64,000 nucleotides of DNA from Glaciihabitans sp. INWT7 (GCF_014217685.1 NZ_CP043653.1:248001-312000), one strand, 5' to 3'. Counted from the first letter of the stretch, positions 25,923 through 35,434 are shown. Translations and numbers: made by a program. Notes: generated by a model not told the origin, from the sequence alone.

Positions 25923-26903
25923 TCAGGATTCGAGCAGCGCCAGGCAGCGTTCCAGTCGGGCGTTCCACCACTCCACCCGGTCCGTCTCGGCGGCGTACCT
26001 GTCGAGCAGGTCTGCATCCGGGGTGACCCGGCGCACACTCACCAGCCCCTGCTCGGCAACGAGGGAGTCGGCGGTGACGTCTGAGGCGAGCAGGCTCACG
26101 GTCGCAAGCCCGCAGTCGTAGGCAAGTTCGGGAATAGCGGCGGCGAGATGCGCCCCCATCGAGATGCCGACGGAGGTCTCCAGGGCGCTCGAGACGACGA
26201 CGGGAAGGCGGGCGGCATCCACGATCCGGAGGGCGGCGCGAATGCCACCGAGCGGCTGCGCTTTGATGACGAGCAGATCGGCGGCCCCGGCGGTGGCGAC
26301 CTCCAGCGGGTCTTCCGCCTTGCGGACGCTCTCGTCTGCGGCGATGGGAAGGCCCATGTACTTGACCCTCTTGCGGATGTCGGCCAGCTCGTCCACGGTC
26401 GCACAGGGCTGTTCCACATACTCGAGATCGCTCGGAGCCAGGGCGTGGATGGCATGCTCCGCCTCATCCACGTTCCAGCCGCCATTGGCGTCCAGCCGGA
26501 TGCGGCCCTCTGGCCCGAGGTATTCGCGCACGGCGACGACCCGCGCCACATCGTCGGCGAGCTGCTGCCCGGGCTCCGCCACCTTGACCTTCACCGTGCG
26601 GCAGCCGGGGAACCTGTCGAGGATCTCCCGCACGGCAGCCGGTGCAACGGCGGGGAGGGTGGCGTTCACCCGGATCTGGCTTCGGAAGAGCGCGGGTGCC
26701 TGCTGCCAGCCGAAATCGATGGCCGCGGCAAGCCACGCGGATGCTTCGTCGTCGCCATACTCGAGGAAGGGCGAGAACTCGGTCCACCCCGCTGGCCCTT
26801 CGAACAGCATCACCTCTCGACAGTCGATGCCACGGAACCGCTGACGCAGCGGAAGCGTCACGACGCGTGCGGAGGAGAGCATGTCAGGCAGCGATGGCAA
26901 CAT
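25923..26903 (-). CDS. menC: o-Succinylbenzoate synthase
   Basis: 326-residue enolase-superfamily enzyme that dehydrates SHCHC to o-succinylbenzoate in menaquinone synthesis. The acid/base lysine region is TVKVKVAEPGQ; metal ligands lie in RLDANGGWN, YVEQP and IAADES; the second lysine is in LVIKAQPLGG. ATG at 26903 is preferred because a CAGACT box lies 6 nt upstream; an in-frame GTG/ATG at 26921 would add six residues. It stands opposite to the other men genes. Confidence 0.93.
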   Translation of the reverse strand: MLPSLPDMLSSARVVTLPLRQRFRGIDCREVMLFEGPAGWTEFSPFLEYGDDEASAWLAAAIDFGWQQAPALFRSQIRVNATLPAVAPAAVREILDRFPGCRTVKVKVAEPGQQLADDVARVVAVREYLGPEGRIRLDANGGWNVDEAEHAIHALAPSDLEYVEQPCATVDELADIRKRVKYMGLPIAADESVRKAEDPLEVATAGAADLLVIKAQPLGGIRAALRIVDAARLPVVVSSALETSVGISMGAHLAAAIPELAYDCGLATVSLLASDVTADSLVAEQGLVSVRRVTPDADLLDRYAAETDRVEWWNARLERCLALLES

Positions 26904-27050
26904 GACCACAGTCTGTCGCACTGTGGCTGAATGAGGCGGTCGTGATGTGTCTGCGTGGGAGAACCCTCCGTGTCTGCTGTCAGGGGTTGCGCAGGCCGCC
27001 AGAGTGCGGAAGCGTGGCCACCTTCCATTCGCCCATCGAAAGGACCGACC

Positions 27051-27335
27051 ATGCTGACACTCACCGATTCCGCCTCCACCGTAGTGAAGACGATCATCGA
27101 ACGCACGCCCGATGTCACGGATGCCGCGCTGCGCATCAGCGCCTCAGAGGCCGGTGCCACCGACCTCTCTCTTGCCGTCGCCACCGAGGCCGAGCCGACC
27201 GACACCGTGATCGTCAGCTCCGGTGCGAAGGTTTTCGTGGAGCAGAACGCTGCGCTCGTGCTCGACGACAAGGTGCTCGATGCTCAGGTCGATGACGAGG
27301 GTGGAGTCCGCTTCTCCATCGACGTTCAGAAGTAG
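27051..27335 (+). CDS. HesB/A-type Fe-S carrier-like protein lacking cysteines
   Basis: 94 residues with the A-type (IscA/HesB) fold pattern (MLTLTDSASTVVKTIIERTPDVTDAALRISASEAG ... VIVSSGAKVFVEQNAALVLDDKVLD). It has no cysteine at all, whereas Fe-S carriers use three (one central, a C-terminal CGC). It therefore cannot bind a cluster in the usual way and may have another role. AAAGGA before ATG is the ribosome binding site. Proteins annotated as HesB-like with this feature are familiar in Microbacteriaceae. Confidence 0.75.
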   Translation: MLTLTDSASTVVKTIIERTPDVTDAALRISASEAGATDLSLAVATEAEPTDTVIVSSGAKVFVEQNAALVLDDKVLDAQVDDEGGVRFSIDVQK

Positions 27336-27379
27336 ATACCGCGCGCTCGCGCGCCAGCGGGCTCGATTACCCTGAACAC

Positions 27380-27742
27380 ATGTCTTTCGAGCCGGTTCAG
27401 GTCTCCGCTCCGGATGGCGCGGAGCCGGGCCCGCTGGCGCCTCCACTCCGCGCCGTGAGCCGGCGAATCCGGCGGCCGGGTCCCATAGCCCTCGTGCTGG
27501 CGATGCTGGCGGTGGGACTGGAATGTGTGGCGATCGTCACTGGAAGCGGAGGCGCCTGGGGTGCAGCCACCGTTCTCGCCTGGTTCTCTATCGCCTTCTT
27601 CGCCCTGTCCTTCGCCCTCGGCATCGTGGCAGCGATCTCCGGGCTCGGCAGGGCCCCCGGGCTTGCGGCGATCATCCTGAGCGTCCTGGTCAATCCGCTG
27701 ACCCTCGTCGGCATCTTCAGCATGCTGGGATCAACAGCATGA
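27380..27742 (+). CDS. Small integral membrane protein
   Basis: 120 residues: a 35-residue Pro/Arg-rich cytoplasmic N-terminus and three hydrophobic segments (about 36-53, 62-85 and 92-115). It resembles DUF4190-like small membrane proteins only loosely; no function can be assigned. A TACCCT box at 27368-27373 is 6 nt before the ATG. Its TGA overlaps the menE ATG, so it leads the menE transcript. Confidence 0.75.
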   Translation: MSFEPVQVSAPDGAEPGPLAPPLRAVSRRIRRPGPIALVLAMLAVGLECVAIVTGSGGAWGAATVLAWFSIAFFALSFALGIVAAISGLGRAPGLAAIILSVLVNPLTLVGIFSMLGSTA

Positions 27743-28881
27743 CCAGGCCGCTGCACGCCACTGCCGGGGACGACCCCGCGGCGGTGTTCGTCGCCCTGCG
27801 CGATGCGCTCGCCGGCGGGGCCGCGATCCTGCCGGGGACTCCGCGCACCGGGATACCCGACACCGTGGACCAGCGGATTGCCGTCGTCATCGAGACCAGC
27901 GGCTCCACCGGGGTGCCGAAGCGTGTCGCGCTCAGCGCGGACGCCCTGTTGGCGAGCGCAGCGGCATCCGAATCGTCCCTCGGCGGTCCGGGCCAGTGGA
28001 TGCTGGCGCTGCCGACCCACTACATCGCCGGCATCAATGTGCTCGTGCGCTCGCTGGCCAGCGGGTTCGCACCCGTATATTTCGGCAGCGGTCATTTCGA
28101 CGCCGCGGAGTTCGCCGCGGCGTCTCGCGCGCTGGACGCCGAGCTGAGGTTCACCTCGCTGGTGCCGGCCCAGCTCGCCCGACTGGTGGATGCGGCAGAC
28201 GACGACCTCGACCTCCTCTCGGACGTGCGCCGATTCGACCGCATTCTCGTGGGCGGGCAGGCCACGCCCCCCGCCTTGCTCGCGCGGGCCATCGAACTCG
28301 GCCTCAATGTCACGCGCACCTACGGATCGAGCGAGACCTCCGGAGGCTGCGTCTACGACGGCACACCGATCGGCACCGTCGAGGCGCGTGTCGTCGACGG
28401 ACAGGTGGAGCTCGCCGGCCCCGTGCTGGCCGAGGGCTATCTCGGCGACCCTGCCGCTTCGGATGCCGCCTTCGTCGACCACAGCGGCGCGCGCTGGTAC
28501 CGCACGGGCGACACCGGCGAGATCATCGACGGGGTACTCCGGGTGACCGGGCGACTCGACAGCGTGATCATCTCCGGTGGCGAGAAGGTGTCGCTCGATG
28601 CGATCGAACGGGTGGTGCACGCGATGCCCGGCCTCGCGGATGCCGTTGCCGTGAGATCCCCGAGCGCCGAGTGGGGCGAAGTGCCGGTGATCTTCACCGC
28701 CGCGGCCGCGACGCTCGCCGAGGTGAAGTCGGCGGTGATCGCCGCCCTGGGGCGGGCATCCGCGCCCGTCGCCCTAGTCAGAGTGGAGAGCGTGCCCCAG
28801 CTGCCGAACGGTAAGCCGGATCGCCGGTCTCTCACTGCTTTCGCGGCGGCACGGGGCGGTCGCCCCGGCGCCGGTCGGTAG
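27739..28881 (+). CDS. menE: o-Succinylbenzoate-CoA ligase
   Basis: 380 residues, a short acyl-CoA synthetase of the actinobacterial MenE type that activates OSB to OSB-CoA. The AMP-binding motif is VIETSGSTGVPKRVALS; YGSSETSGGCVYDG, WYRTGDTG and the hinge LRVTGRLDSVIISGGEKVSL follow, then the PNGKPDRRSL catalytic-lysine motif near the C-terminus. ATG overlaps the upstream stop (ATGA). menA follows 10 bp later. Confidence 0.93.
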   Translation: MTRPLHATAGDDPAAVFVALRDALAGGAAILPGTPRTGIPDTVDQRIAVVIETSGSTGVPKRVALSADALLASAAASESSLGGPGQWMLALPTHYIAGINVLVRSLASGFAPVYFGSGHFDAAEFAAASRALDAELRFTSLVPAQLARLVDAADDDLDLLSDVRRFDRILVGGQATPPALLARAIELGLNVTRTYGSSETSGGCVYDGTPIGTVEARVVDGQVELAGPVLAEGYLGDPAASDAAFVDHSGARWYRTGDTGEIIDGVLRVTGRLDSVIISGGEKVSLDAIERVVHAMPGLADAVAVRSPSAEWGEVPVIFTAAAATLAEVKSAVIAALGRASAPVALVRVESVPQLPNGKPDRRSLTAFAAARGGRPGAGR

Positions 28882-28891
28882 AATTCGACCC

Positions 28892-29902
28892 GTGGCTAAC
28901 GCAGGCAGACCCGTCCAGAAGCGCATCGATCCCCGCAGCATCAATTCGAGCTCAGCGGGCTCCCGCACCAGCGCGGGCAAGAAGGGCGGCCGGCCGGGTG
29001 GGAAGGCTCCCCGGGTCGTCATCCGCAAGGCCACGGCCGGCGACTGGATCGGCGGAGCGCGACTTCGCACCCTCCCTCTCGCGATCGCCCCGGTGGCGCT
29101 CGGCACGGGCGCGGCGCACCTGCTCTCCGACGGCGGCTGGCACTGGGTGCGCGCGCTGCTCGCCCTTGCGGTGGCGGTCTTCCTGCAGGTCGGCGTCAAT
29201 TTCGCCAACGACTACTCCGATGGCGTGCGCGGCACGGATAAGAACCGGGTCGGGCCGTCGCGGCTCACCGGTTCCGGTGCGGCAAAGCCGCGAACGGTGC
29301 TCACGGTCGCCCTAGTGTTCTTCGGCCTCGGCGGCCTTGCCGGGCTCGCCCTCACCATCACGAGCGGCTATTACTGGCTGCTCGCCATCGGTGCCCTCAG
29401 TATCGTGGCCGCGTACTTCTACACCGGTGGCAAGCGGCCCTACGGCTACAACGGTCTGGGTGAACTGTTCGTCTTCGTCTTCTTCGGTCTCGTCGCCACA
29501 GCCGGAACGACCTTCACCCAGGTCGGCACGGTGAACATCGAGAGTTGGCTCGGGGGCATCGCTGCCGGACTCTTCGCCTGCGCGGTGCTCATGGTCAACA
29601 ACATCCGCGACATCGCCCAGGACACACTCTCGGGCAAACGCACGCTCGCGGTGCTCGTCGGCACCCGGGCCGCGCGCATCCTGTTCGCGGTCTTCGTCGC
29701 GGTGCCGTACCTGATCCTGATCTTCTTCTCGATCTTCTACGTGAAGGCGCCGTTGGTGTACTTCTCGCTGCTGTCGGGGCTGCCCGCCGTGGTGATCACC
29801 CTCACCGGCAAGACCGCTCCGGAATTCATCCTGGCTCTCAAGTTGACGAGTTTCACGGCCCTGGTATTCGGCGTCTCACTTGCCGCCGCGATCGCCTTCT
29901 GA
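28892..29902 (+). CDS. menA: 1,4-dihydroxy-2-naphthoate polyprenyltransferase
   Basis: 336-residue UbiA-family membrane enzyme with about nine helices that attaches the polyprenyl chain to DHNA. The two aspartate motifs are NFANDYSDGVRGTDKNR and NNIRDIAQDTLSGKRT. The N-terminal 45 residues are basic and Ser/Gly-rich, longer than usual. A TAGAAT box at 28879-28884, 7 nt before the GTG, gives it a leaderless promoter inside the menE 3' end, separate from menE. Confidence 0.94.
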   Translation: MANAGRPVQKRIDPRSINSSSAGSRTSAGKKGGRPGGKAPRVVIRKATAGDWIGGARLRTLPLAIAPVALGTGAAHLLSDGGWHWVRALLALAVAVFLQVGVNFANDYSDGVRGTDKNRVGPSRLTGSGAAKPRTVLTVALVFFGLGGLAGLALTITSGYYWLLAIGALSIVAAYFYTGGKRPYGYNGLGELFVFVFFGLVATAGTTFTQVGTVNIESWLGGIAAGLFACAVLMVNNIRDIAQDTLSGKRTLAVLVGTRAARILFAVFVAVPYLILIFFSIFYVKAPLVYFSLLSGLPAVVITLTGKTAPEFILALKLTSFTALVFGVSLAAAIAF

Positions 29903-29923
29903 CCGACGCCCGTGCGAAGAGGA

Positions 29924-30190
29924 TCAGCGCGGCTCTTCGAACCGGTCGAGTGCCTCGTTCTCGAGTTCGTTGTCGCGATCCCGGTCCTTGTTGTCACGCA
30001 GGTGACCGATGCTGGACGACACCGCCTCGCGCTGCTTGCGCAGGAAGATGTAGGACACGCAGAACCCGATGACCGCCGCGCCGATGGCGGCGACGAAGAC
30101 GTTGATGCCCAGGAGCAGAAGGATCGCGAGCGCCGCCGCGAAAGTGCCGACCCTGATGAGGGAGAACACGATCCACTGGCGCGAGTACAC
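29924..30190 (-). CDS. DUF4229 family membrane protein
   Basis: 88 residues with two membrane segments (about 5-22 and 26-46) and a charged cytoplasmic tail rich in Asp, Arg and Glu. It matches the DUF4229 proteins that sit beside menaquinone genes in many actinobacteria; the function is unknown. GTG at 30190 is chosen because TAGACT (30203-30198) lies 7 nt upstream. The longer in-frame form to 30304 overlaps the divergent promoter. Confidence 0.75.
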   Translation of the reverse strand: MYSRQWIVFSLIRVGTFAAALAILLLLGINVFVAAIGAAVIGFCVSYIFLRKQREAVSSSIGHLRDNKDRDRDNELENEALDRFEEPR

Positions 30191-30261
30191 GGCAAACAGT
30201 CTAGGCACGTGCGCCTGAGAGCTCGCGCGCTCTGTGCAGGATCCCGGCCTAGAATCTGCAC

Positions 30262-30618
30262 ATGGCTCGGCTCTCAGTGATACTCGCAGTGCTTTTCGTG
30301 GCATTCACGATCTTCTCGTTCATCGACTGCATTCGCACGGAGGAGTCGCGTGTTCGAGCGCTGCCGAAGATCCTCTGGGCCGTTCTCATCGTGATCGTCA
30401 CGCCATTCGGCGGCATCCTCTGGTTCGCGCTCGGCAAAGAGCGCTCGGGTGGCGCGAGCGTCGCTGCCACCGGAGGGGGAGGCTCGAAGGCCCCGGACGA
30501 CGATCCGGAATTCCTGCGGCGGCTCGGCGCGGACAAGCAGCGCGACGAGCGGATCCGCGAGCTCGAAGCGCGGCTCGCCGAGCTCGACGACGACCAGAAC
30601 AACACGTCCGAGAAGTGA
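30262..30618 (+). CDS. PLDc_N domain membrane protein
   Basis: 118 residues. Two membrane helices (about 4-24 and 34-57) with PKILWAVLIVIVTPFGGILWFALGK, the PLDc_N hairpin found at the N-terminus of cardiolipin synthases, without any phospholipase domain. The C-terminal half is a charged helix that may form a coiled coil (LRRLGADKQRDERIRELEARL). TAGAAT at 30250-30255 is 6 nt before the ATG. Its TGA overlaps the menD GTG. Confidence 0.82.
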   Translation: MARLSVILAVLFVAFTIFSFIDCIRTEESRVRALPKILWAVLIVIVTPFGGILWFALGKERSGGASVAATGGGGSKAPDDDPEFLRRLGADKQRDERIRELEARLAELDDDQNNTSEK

Positions 30619-32288
30619 GCATCCCGGCAACGGGTGCGGTGCCTGTCGGCAGCCCGGCGACGGCGTTCTCCGTTGCGCTCATCGGTGAGCTCATCGGTCG
30701 TGGGGTGCGCGACATCGTGCTGTGCCCGGGCTCGCGGTCCCAGGCCCTCGCCCTGGCCGCAGCGGCGTGGGAGCGGGACGGGAAACTGCGCCTCCGGGTG
30801 CGCATCGATGAACGGGTCGCCGGATTCCTCGCCCTCGGCATCGCAGTGGAGACCGGGCACCCGGTCGCGATCATCACGACCTCTGGCACAGCCGTGGCCA
30901 ACCTACACCCCGCTGTGCTCGAGGCTCATCACTCCGGCGTTCCGCTCATCCTCCTGACCGCCGATCGCCCGGCGGAGCTCCGCGGCATCGGGGGCAACCA
31001 GACCACCGACCAGGTCGGGATCTTCGGCAGCGCCGTCGGCTGGGTGCGGGATGTCGCGCCGCCCACCGATAGCTCGCAGGCGGCAGCCCTGGCCGAGGAG
31101 GCCCATGCCGCCGCGGCCACCACGCCGGGGCCGGTGCAGCTCAACCTGTCGTTCCGGGAGCCGCTGTCGGGACCCGTCCAGCAATTGCCGGTGATCCCCG
31201 AGCGGAGGCTCGTCGACGAGCCGCCGGATGAGCCTCGCCGGATTCCGGATGCTGCCCGCACCGTCGTCATCGCCGGACATGGCGCCGGACCCGCTGCCGA
31301 GTCATTCGCGAGGTCCCTCGGGGTGCCGTTGCTCGCCGAGGTGTCGAGCGGGTCGCACTTCGGACCGAACCTCGTCGTCTCCTACCGGGCGCTGCTCGAC
31401 GACCCCGAGTTCGGCGGCCGGGTCGAACGCGCCGTCGTCTTCGGGCATCCCACGCTCAGCCGTCAGGTGCCGATGCTGCTCAACCGGTCGGATGTTCTCG
31501 TGCACATCGTTCGCGGGGTCACCGCTGATGCGTACAACCCGGGGCATCGCGCGGCCACGATCGATGCGTCGGTCACCCCTGAGGGGCTCCCGGACGAGAC
31601 GGCGGATGGGCGGGCCTGGCTGGGCAGCTGGGTTCATGCCGGTCGAGGCATACTCGCGGTCGACGAAACGCGGGCCCCGGCGTCCCATGAGCGTGCGGGC
31701 GACTTCGCGCGTGAGCAGCTCGCGGTGTTCCGGCAGCCGGTGACGCGTCGGATGCTCGTGGAGTCCGTGTGGCGCGTCACCTGGCCGCACGACCGGCTCG
31801 TTCTCGGGGCCTCACGGCTCATCCGCGAGGCGGACATGTTCGTGCCGGGCAAGCGCATCACTGTGCATGCCAACCGGGGGCTCGCCGGCATCGACGGCAC
31901 GATCGCCACGGGCATCGGCATCGCACTCTCGAGCCAGGATGCCGACGGCGGCGGCGCATCCGGAATCACCCGCGTGCTGGTGGGCGACCTGACCGCGCTC
32001 TACGACGTCGGCGCACTCCTGTTCGGCGGCGGAGAAGTTCGGCCCCGCATCCAGGTGATCGTCGGCAATGACGGGGGCGGCACCATCTTCGACGGGCTCG
32101 AGGTGGCCGCGACGGCTCCCGCCGATGCCTTCGACCGGGTGCAGTACACGCCGCAGACGGTGGACCTGCGCGCCCTCGCGACCGCCTACGGGTGGGACTA
32201 CCGGGTCGCGCGAAACCGTGGCGAACTGGATGAGGCGCTCGCGGCATCCGAGACGCCGACGCTCGTCGAGGTGCCGCTGCCGCGCTGA
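30615..32288 (+). CDS. menD: 2-succinyl-5-enolpyruvyl-6-hydroxy-3-cyclohexene-1-carboxylate synthase
   Basis: 557-residue ThDP enzyme that joins 2-oxoglutarate and isochorismate. The N-terminal domain has IVLCPGSRSQALALA, DERVAGFLALGIA and TTSGTAVANLHPAVLEA; the C-terminal ThDP/Mg site is GDLTALYDVGALLF ... IVGNDGGGTIFDGL. GTG at 30615 overlaps the PLDc_N stop (GTGA), which fixes the start and implies coupling. The menB and menH genes that act later in the pathway are not in the window. Confidence 0.94.
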   Translation: MSIPATGAVPVGSPATAFSVALIGELIGRGVRDIVLCPGSRSQALALAAAAWERDGKLRLRVRIDERVAGFLALGIAVETGHPVAIITTSGTAVANLHPAVLEAHHSGVPLILLTADRPAELRGIGGNQTTDQVGIFGSAVGWVRDVAPPTDSSQAAALAEEAHAAAATTPGPVQLNLSFREPLSGPVQQLPVIPERRLVDEPPDEPRRIPDAARTVVIAGHGAGPAAESFARSLGVPLLAEVSSGSHFGPNLVVSYRALLDDPEFGGRVERAVVFGHPTLSRQVPMLLNRSDVLVHIVRGVTADAYNPGHRAATIDASVTPEGLPDETADGRAWLGSWVHAGRGILAVDETRAPASHERAGDFAREQLAVFRQPVTRRMLVESVWRVTWPHDRLVLGASRLIREADMFVPGKRITVHANRGLAGIDGTIATGIGIALSSQDADGGGASGITRVLVGDLTALYDVGALLFGGGEVRPRIQVIVGNDGGGTIFDGLEVAATAPADAFDRVQYTPQTVDLRALATAYGWDYRVARNRGELDEALAASETPTLVEVPLPR

Positions 32289-32383
32289 TCGGAGCCTTTC
32301 CTCGCAGAATGGGTGCTTGGCCTGCGCGCTGCTGCCGCCGCCGCCCGGTCGCGATATCCCTCTCCGCGAGTACCATCTGGCCT

Positions 32384-33250
32384 ATGGCGAAAACTGTATG
32401 GACCGAAGACCCCGGCGCGCTGCTCAAAGTGGGTGCGGGATTCTCTCTTGCCGGAGTCGATCCGTCGTCGACCCCCGGGATGGACGGCGGCAAGTCCGCC
32501 GGCAAGGCCCTGCTCGAGAAGGGCCGGGCAGAACTCGGCGACCTGCAGGAGCGGCTGTGGGCGGAGAGCCGTTACGGCGGCACCCGCTCGGTACTTCTCG
32601 TGCTTCAGGCGATGGACACCGCGGGCAAGGGCGGCATCGTGCAGCACGTCGTCGGTGGGGTCGACCCTCAGGGCGTCACGATCTACGGCTTCAAGAAGCC
32701 GACAAAGGAGGAGCTGTCGCACGACTTCCTCTGGCGGGTGCGCAACCAGCTGCCGACGGCGGGCCACCTCGGCGTCTTCGATCGCTCTCACTACGAAGAC
32801 GTGCTCATCGCGCGGGTTCGCAACCTGGCCGAACCCGCGGTGATCGAAGAGCGCTACGGCCTGATCAACGAGTTCGAGAAGCAGGTGGTCGACAGCGGCA
32901 CCACCATGGTCAAAGTCATGCTGCACATCAGCGCCGACGAGCAGAAGGACCGACTCGAGGCGCGCCTCGACGACCCGGAGAAGAACTGGAAGTTCAATCC
33001 GGGCGATCTCGACGAGCGGGCGCTGTGGCCCCAGTACCAGGAGGCCTACCAGATCGCCTTCGAGAAGACTTCGACGGCGGATGTCCCGTGGTTCGTGATC
33101 CCCGCAGACCACAAGTGGTACGCGCGGGTCGCGGTGCAACACCTGCTGCTCGACGCGCTTCGGGGGTTGCACCTGACCTGGCCGCCCGCCGAGTTCGACG
33201 TGGCCGAGCAGAAGGCGCGACTGGCCGACGAACAATCGCCGGTCGAGTAA
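32384..33250 (+). CDS. ppk2: Polyphosphate kinase 2 family protein
   Basis: 288 residues of the PPK2 family (polyphosphate:nucleotide phosphotransferase). Walker A is MDTAGKGG in LLVLQAMDTAGKGGIVQHV; Walker B is GVFDRSHYEDV; the lid arginines lie in FLWRVRNQLP. It phosphorylates AMP, ADP or GDP with polyP; the class cannot be fixed. ATG at 32384 is chosen because a TACCAT box is 7 nt upstream. It stands between menD and menF without being part of the pathway. Confidence 0.92.
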   Translation: MAKTVWTEDPGALLKVGAGFSLAGVDPSSTPGMDGGKSAGKALLEKGRAELGDLQERLWAESRYGGTRSVLLVLQAMDTAGKGGIVQHVVGGVDPQGVTIYGFKKPTKEELSHDFLWRVRNQLPTAGHLGVFDRSHYEDVLIARVRNLAEPAVIEERYGLINEFEKQVVDSGTTMVKVMLHISADEQKDRLEARLDDPEKNWKFNPGDLDERALWPQYQEAYQIAFEKTSTADVPWFVIPADHKWYARVAVQHLLLDALRGLHLTWPPAEFDVAEQKARLADEQSPVE

Positions 33251-33256
33251 CAAACC

Positions 33257-34516
33257 TCAGTCCAGCGCCTCCACGATGGGCCGGAACTTCATGCGAGTCT
33301 CGAGAAGCTCCCGCTCCGGCACCGATTCGGCGACGATTCCCGCGCCGGCATAGGCCGTGACCCGACCATCCTGATCGAACTGCGCGCTGCGCAAGGCGAC
33401 CGCCCACTCACCGTCGCCATCCGCTCCCACCCAACCGACGGGGCCGGCATACCGGCCGCGGTCGAATGGCTCGAGCTCCCCGATGATCCGCAAGGCATCC
33501 GGCGTCGGAGTCCCCGCCACGGCGGCCGTCGGATGCAGCGAGCCGATCAGGTCGAGTGACGTCGAGCCGTCGGTGAGATCCCCCTCGATGTCACTCGCGA
33601 GGTGCCAGACGTTCGGCAGCTTCAGGGTGAAGGGCATCTCGCTGGCCATCACATTCGGGCTGTGCGACCGAAGCGATGCGAGCACATTCTGCACCGCATA
33701 GCGGTGCTCGTCCTGGTCTTTGGTCGAGGTGGCGAGCGCGGTCGCCGCCTGCTCGTCGGAGGCGGCGTCCAGCCCACGCGCGGCGCTGCCGGCCAGCACC
33801 CGGGCGGTCACCGAGCCGGCGTCGACGGTGACGAGTGTCTCCGGGCTCGAGCCGATGAAACCGTCGACGGCGAATGTCCAGCAGTCCGGATATCCCGCGG
33901 CGAGCACATCGATCATGCGTCGGATGTCCGCGCCATCCGGCAGCTGGCCCACCAGCTCGCGGGCGAGCACCACCTTGCTCACCTCGTGGGAGCGGATGCG
34001 CTTCACAGCGGTTGCCACCGCATCCCGGTAGTCCTCGCCCGGCACTGTGCCCGGGTGGAAGTCGACGTGAAACCGCGGGCCGTAGGGCTCGAGAGGCGGC
34101 ACGACGAGCGGGTCGAGCTCTCCGAGTGCGATTCGCGTGATCCAGCTCTGGCCCTTGTCGCGCCCGATGATCATCGACGGCACGAGCAGAACACTCGTCG
34201 TGGCCGAGTCGTCGGAGAACGCGAAACTGCCGAAGGCGATGAGGCCGGTGCCCGTGCGCGCCAACGGATCGGTGACCGTCGCGGCAGCGGAGATCCGTTG
34301 CCAGGCGACAGCCGCGTCATGCACCCGATCGGGGCCACAGAACTCGAGCCGGAGGGCTTCTCCGTGCCCGACGAGGCCGAAACCGCGTCGCATCCAGAGC
34401 AGCGGATGCCGGGCCTCGAGCAGCGGCACGAGGGGGCCGAGATCTGCCGTGGGGGTGGTCTCGACCGTGAGGGACGGCACCGCGGCACCATCGTCGAAGG
34501 GCGCGGATGCGGTCAC
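33257..34516 (-). CDS. menF: Isochorismate synthase
   Basis: 419 residues of the chorismate-binding family; it makes isochorismate for MenD. Motifs seen are IGSSPETLV, LAGSAARG, STKDQDEHRYAV, GSLHPTAAVAGTP and the C-terminal YAGPVGWVGADGDGEWAVALRSAQ. GTG at 34516 is chosen because TAGTGT (34529-34524) is 7 nt upstream; the open frame runs antisense through the next two genes to 36601, which is spurious. Divergent from menG. Confidence 0.93.
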   Translation of the reverse strand: MTASAPFDDGAAVPSLTVETTPTADLGPLVPLLEARHPLLWMRRGFGLVGHGEALRLEFCGPDRVHDAAVAWQRISAAATVTDPLARTGTGLIAFGSFAFSDDSATTSVLLVPSMIIGRDKGQSWITRIALGELDPLVVPPLEPYGPRFHVDFHPGTVPGEDYRDAVATAVKRIRSHEVSKVVLARELVGQLPDGADIRRMIDVLAAGYPDCWTFAVDGFIGSSPETLVTVDAGSVTARVLAGSAARGLDAASDEQAATALATSTKDQDEHRYAVQNVLASLRSHSPNVMASEMPFTLKLPNVWHLASDIEGDLTDGSTSLDLIGSLHPTAAVAGTPTPDALRIIGELEPFDRGRYAGPVGWVGADGDGEWAVALRSAQFDQDGRVTAYAGAGIVAESVPERELLETRMKFRPIVEALD

Positions 34517-34585
34517 CCGGCCAACACTAGCCGGGCCTCGCTGGGAGCCACGGATGCACAGGAAGGCTGAACTAGACTTGTGCGC

Positions 34586-35398
34586 GTGGCAAAGGCAGAT
34601 CTGACCAAGCAACCCAAAGAGGTTGCCGAGATGTTCGACGGCGTGGCTAAGCACTACGACCGCACGAACGATGTGCTGTCCATGGGCAACTCTTTCATCT
34701 GGCGCATCGCCACCACGCGGGCCGTCGCGCCCGTCGCGGGCGAACGCATCCTCGACATCGCGGCCGGAACCGGCACGAGTTCCGTGGCCCTCGCGAAGAG
34801 TGGCGCCGAGGTCGTCGCCGCCGATTTCTCGGCGGGCATGATCGAGGTGGGCCGGCAGAACCATCCGTCCATCACCTTCGTCGAAGCGGATGCCACCGAC
34901 CTGCCGTTCAAGGACGGCGAGTTCGACGCAGTCACCGCGTCGTTCGGGCTGCGCAACGTGGAGGACCCGAAGAAGGCTCTGGCCGAGATGTACCGGGTGC
35001 TCAAGCCGGGGGGGCGGCTCGTGATCTGCGAGTTCAGCACCCCGTCTCGGGCGATTTTCCGCGCCGGCTATGGCGCCTACATGCGCTACCTGATGCCCTC
35101 GATCGTCGGGGCGGCGAGCTCCAACCCCGAGGCCTACACCTACCTCGCCGATTCGATCCGCGAATGGCCCGACCAGGTCACCCTCAGCCAGTGGATCCGC
35201 GGCGCAGGCTTCACTCGCGTGGCCTACCGCAACCTCACCGCCGGGGTCGTGGCGTTGCACCGCGGGCATAAGCCCGCCCGCGTGGTCACCCGTCGGGCGC
35301 CCCGCAAGACCGCGGCGCCGAAGAAGCCCGTGATCGAAACCGTCGTCGACAATGATGTCGCCACCAACCCGGACAGCCCGGCGGCTCCGAAGCCCTAG
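34586..35398 (+). CDS. menG: Demethylmenaquinone methyltransferase
   Basis: 270-residue SAM methyltransferase of the UbiE/MenG family, last step of menaquinone synthesis. UbiE signatures are AEMFDGVAKHYDRTNDVLSMGNSF and the SAM motif ILDIAAGTGTSSVALA; the tail ends in a Pro/Ala/Lys-rich stretch (APRKTAAPKKP). TAGACT at 34573-34578 lies 7 nt before GTG 34586, so this start is preferred over GTG 34580. Confidence 0.93.
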   Translation: MAKADLTKQPKEVAEMFDGVAKHYDRTNDVLSMGNSFIWRIATTRAVAPVAGERILDIAAGTGTSSVALAKSGAEVVAADFSAGMIEVGRQNHPSITFVEADATDLPFKDGEFDAVTASFGLRNVEDPKKALAEMYRVLKPGGRLVICEFSTPSRAIFRAGYGAYMRYLMPSIVGAASSNPEAYTYLADSIREWPDQVTLSQWIRGAGFTRVAYRNLTAGVVALHRGHKPARVVTRRAPRKTAAPKKPVIETVVDNDVATNPDSPAAPKP

Positions 35399-35434
35399 GG
35401 CTTCGTTTCCGCCCTCGACGGTTAGGCCGACCTC

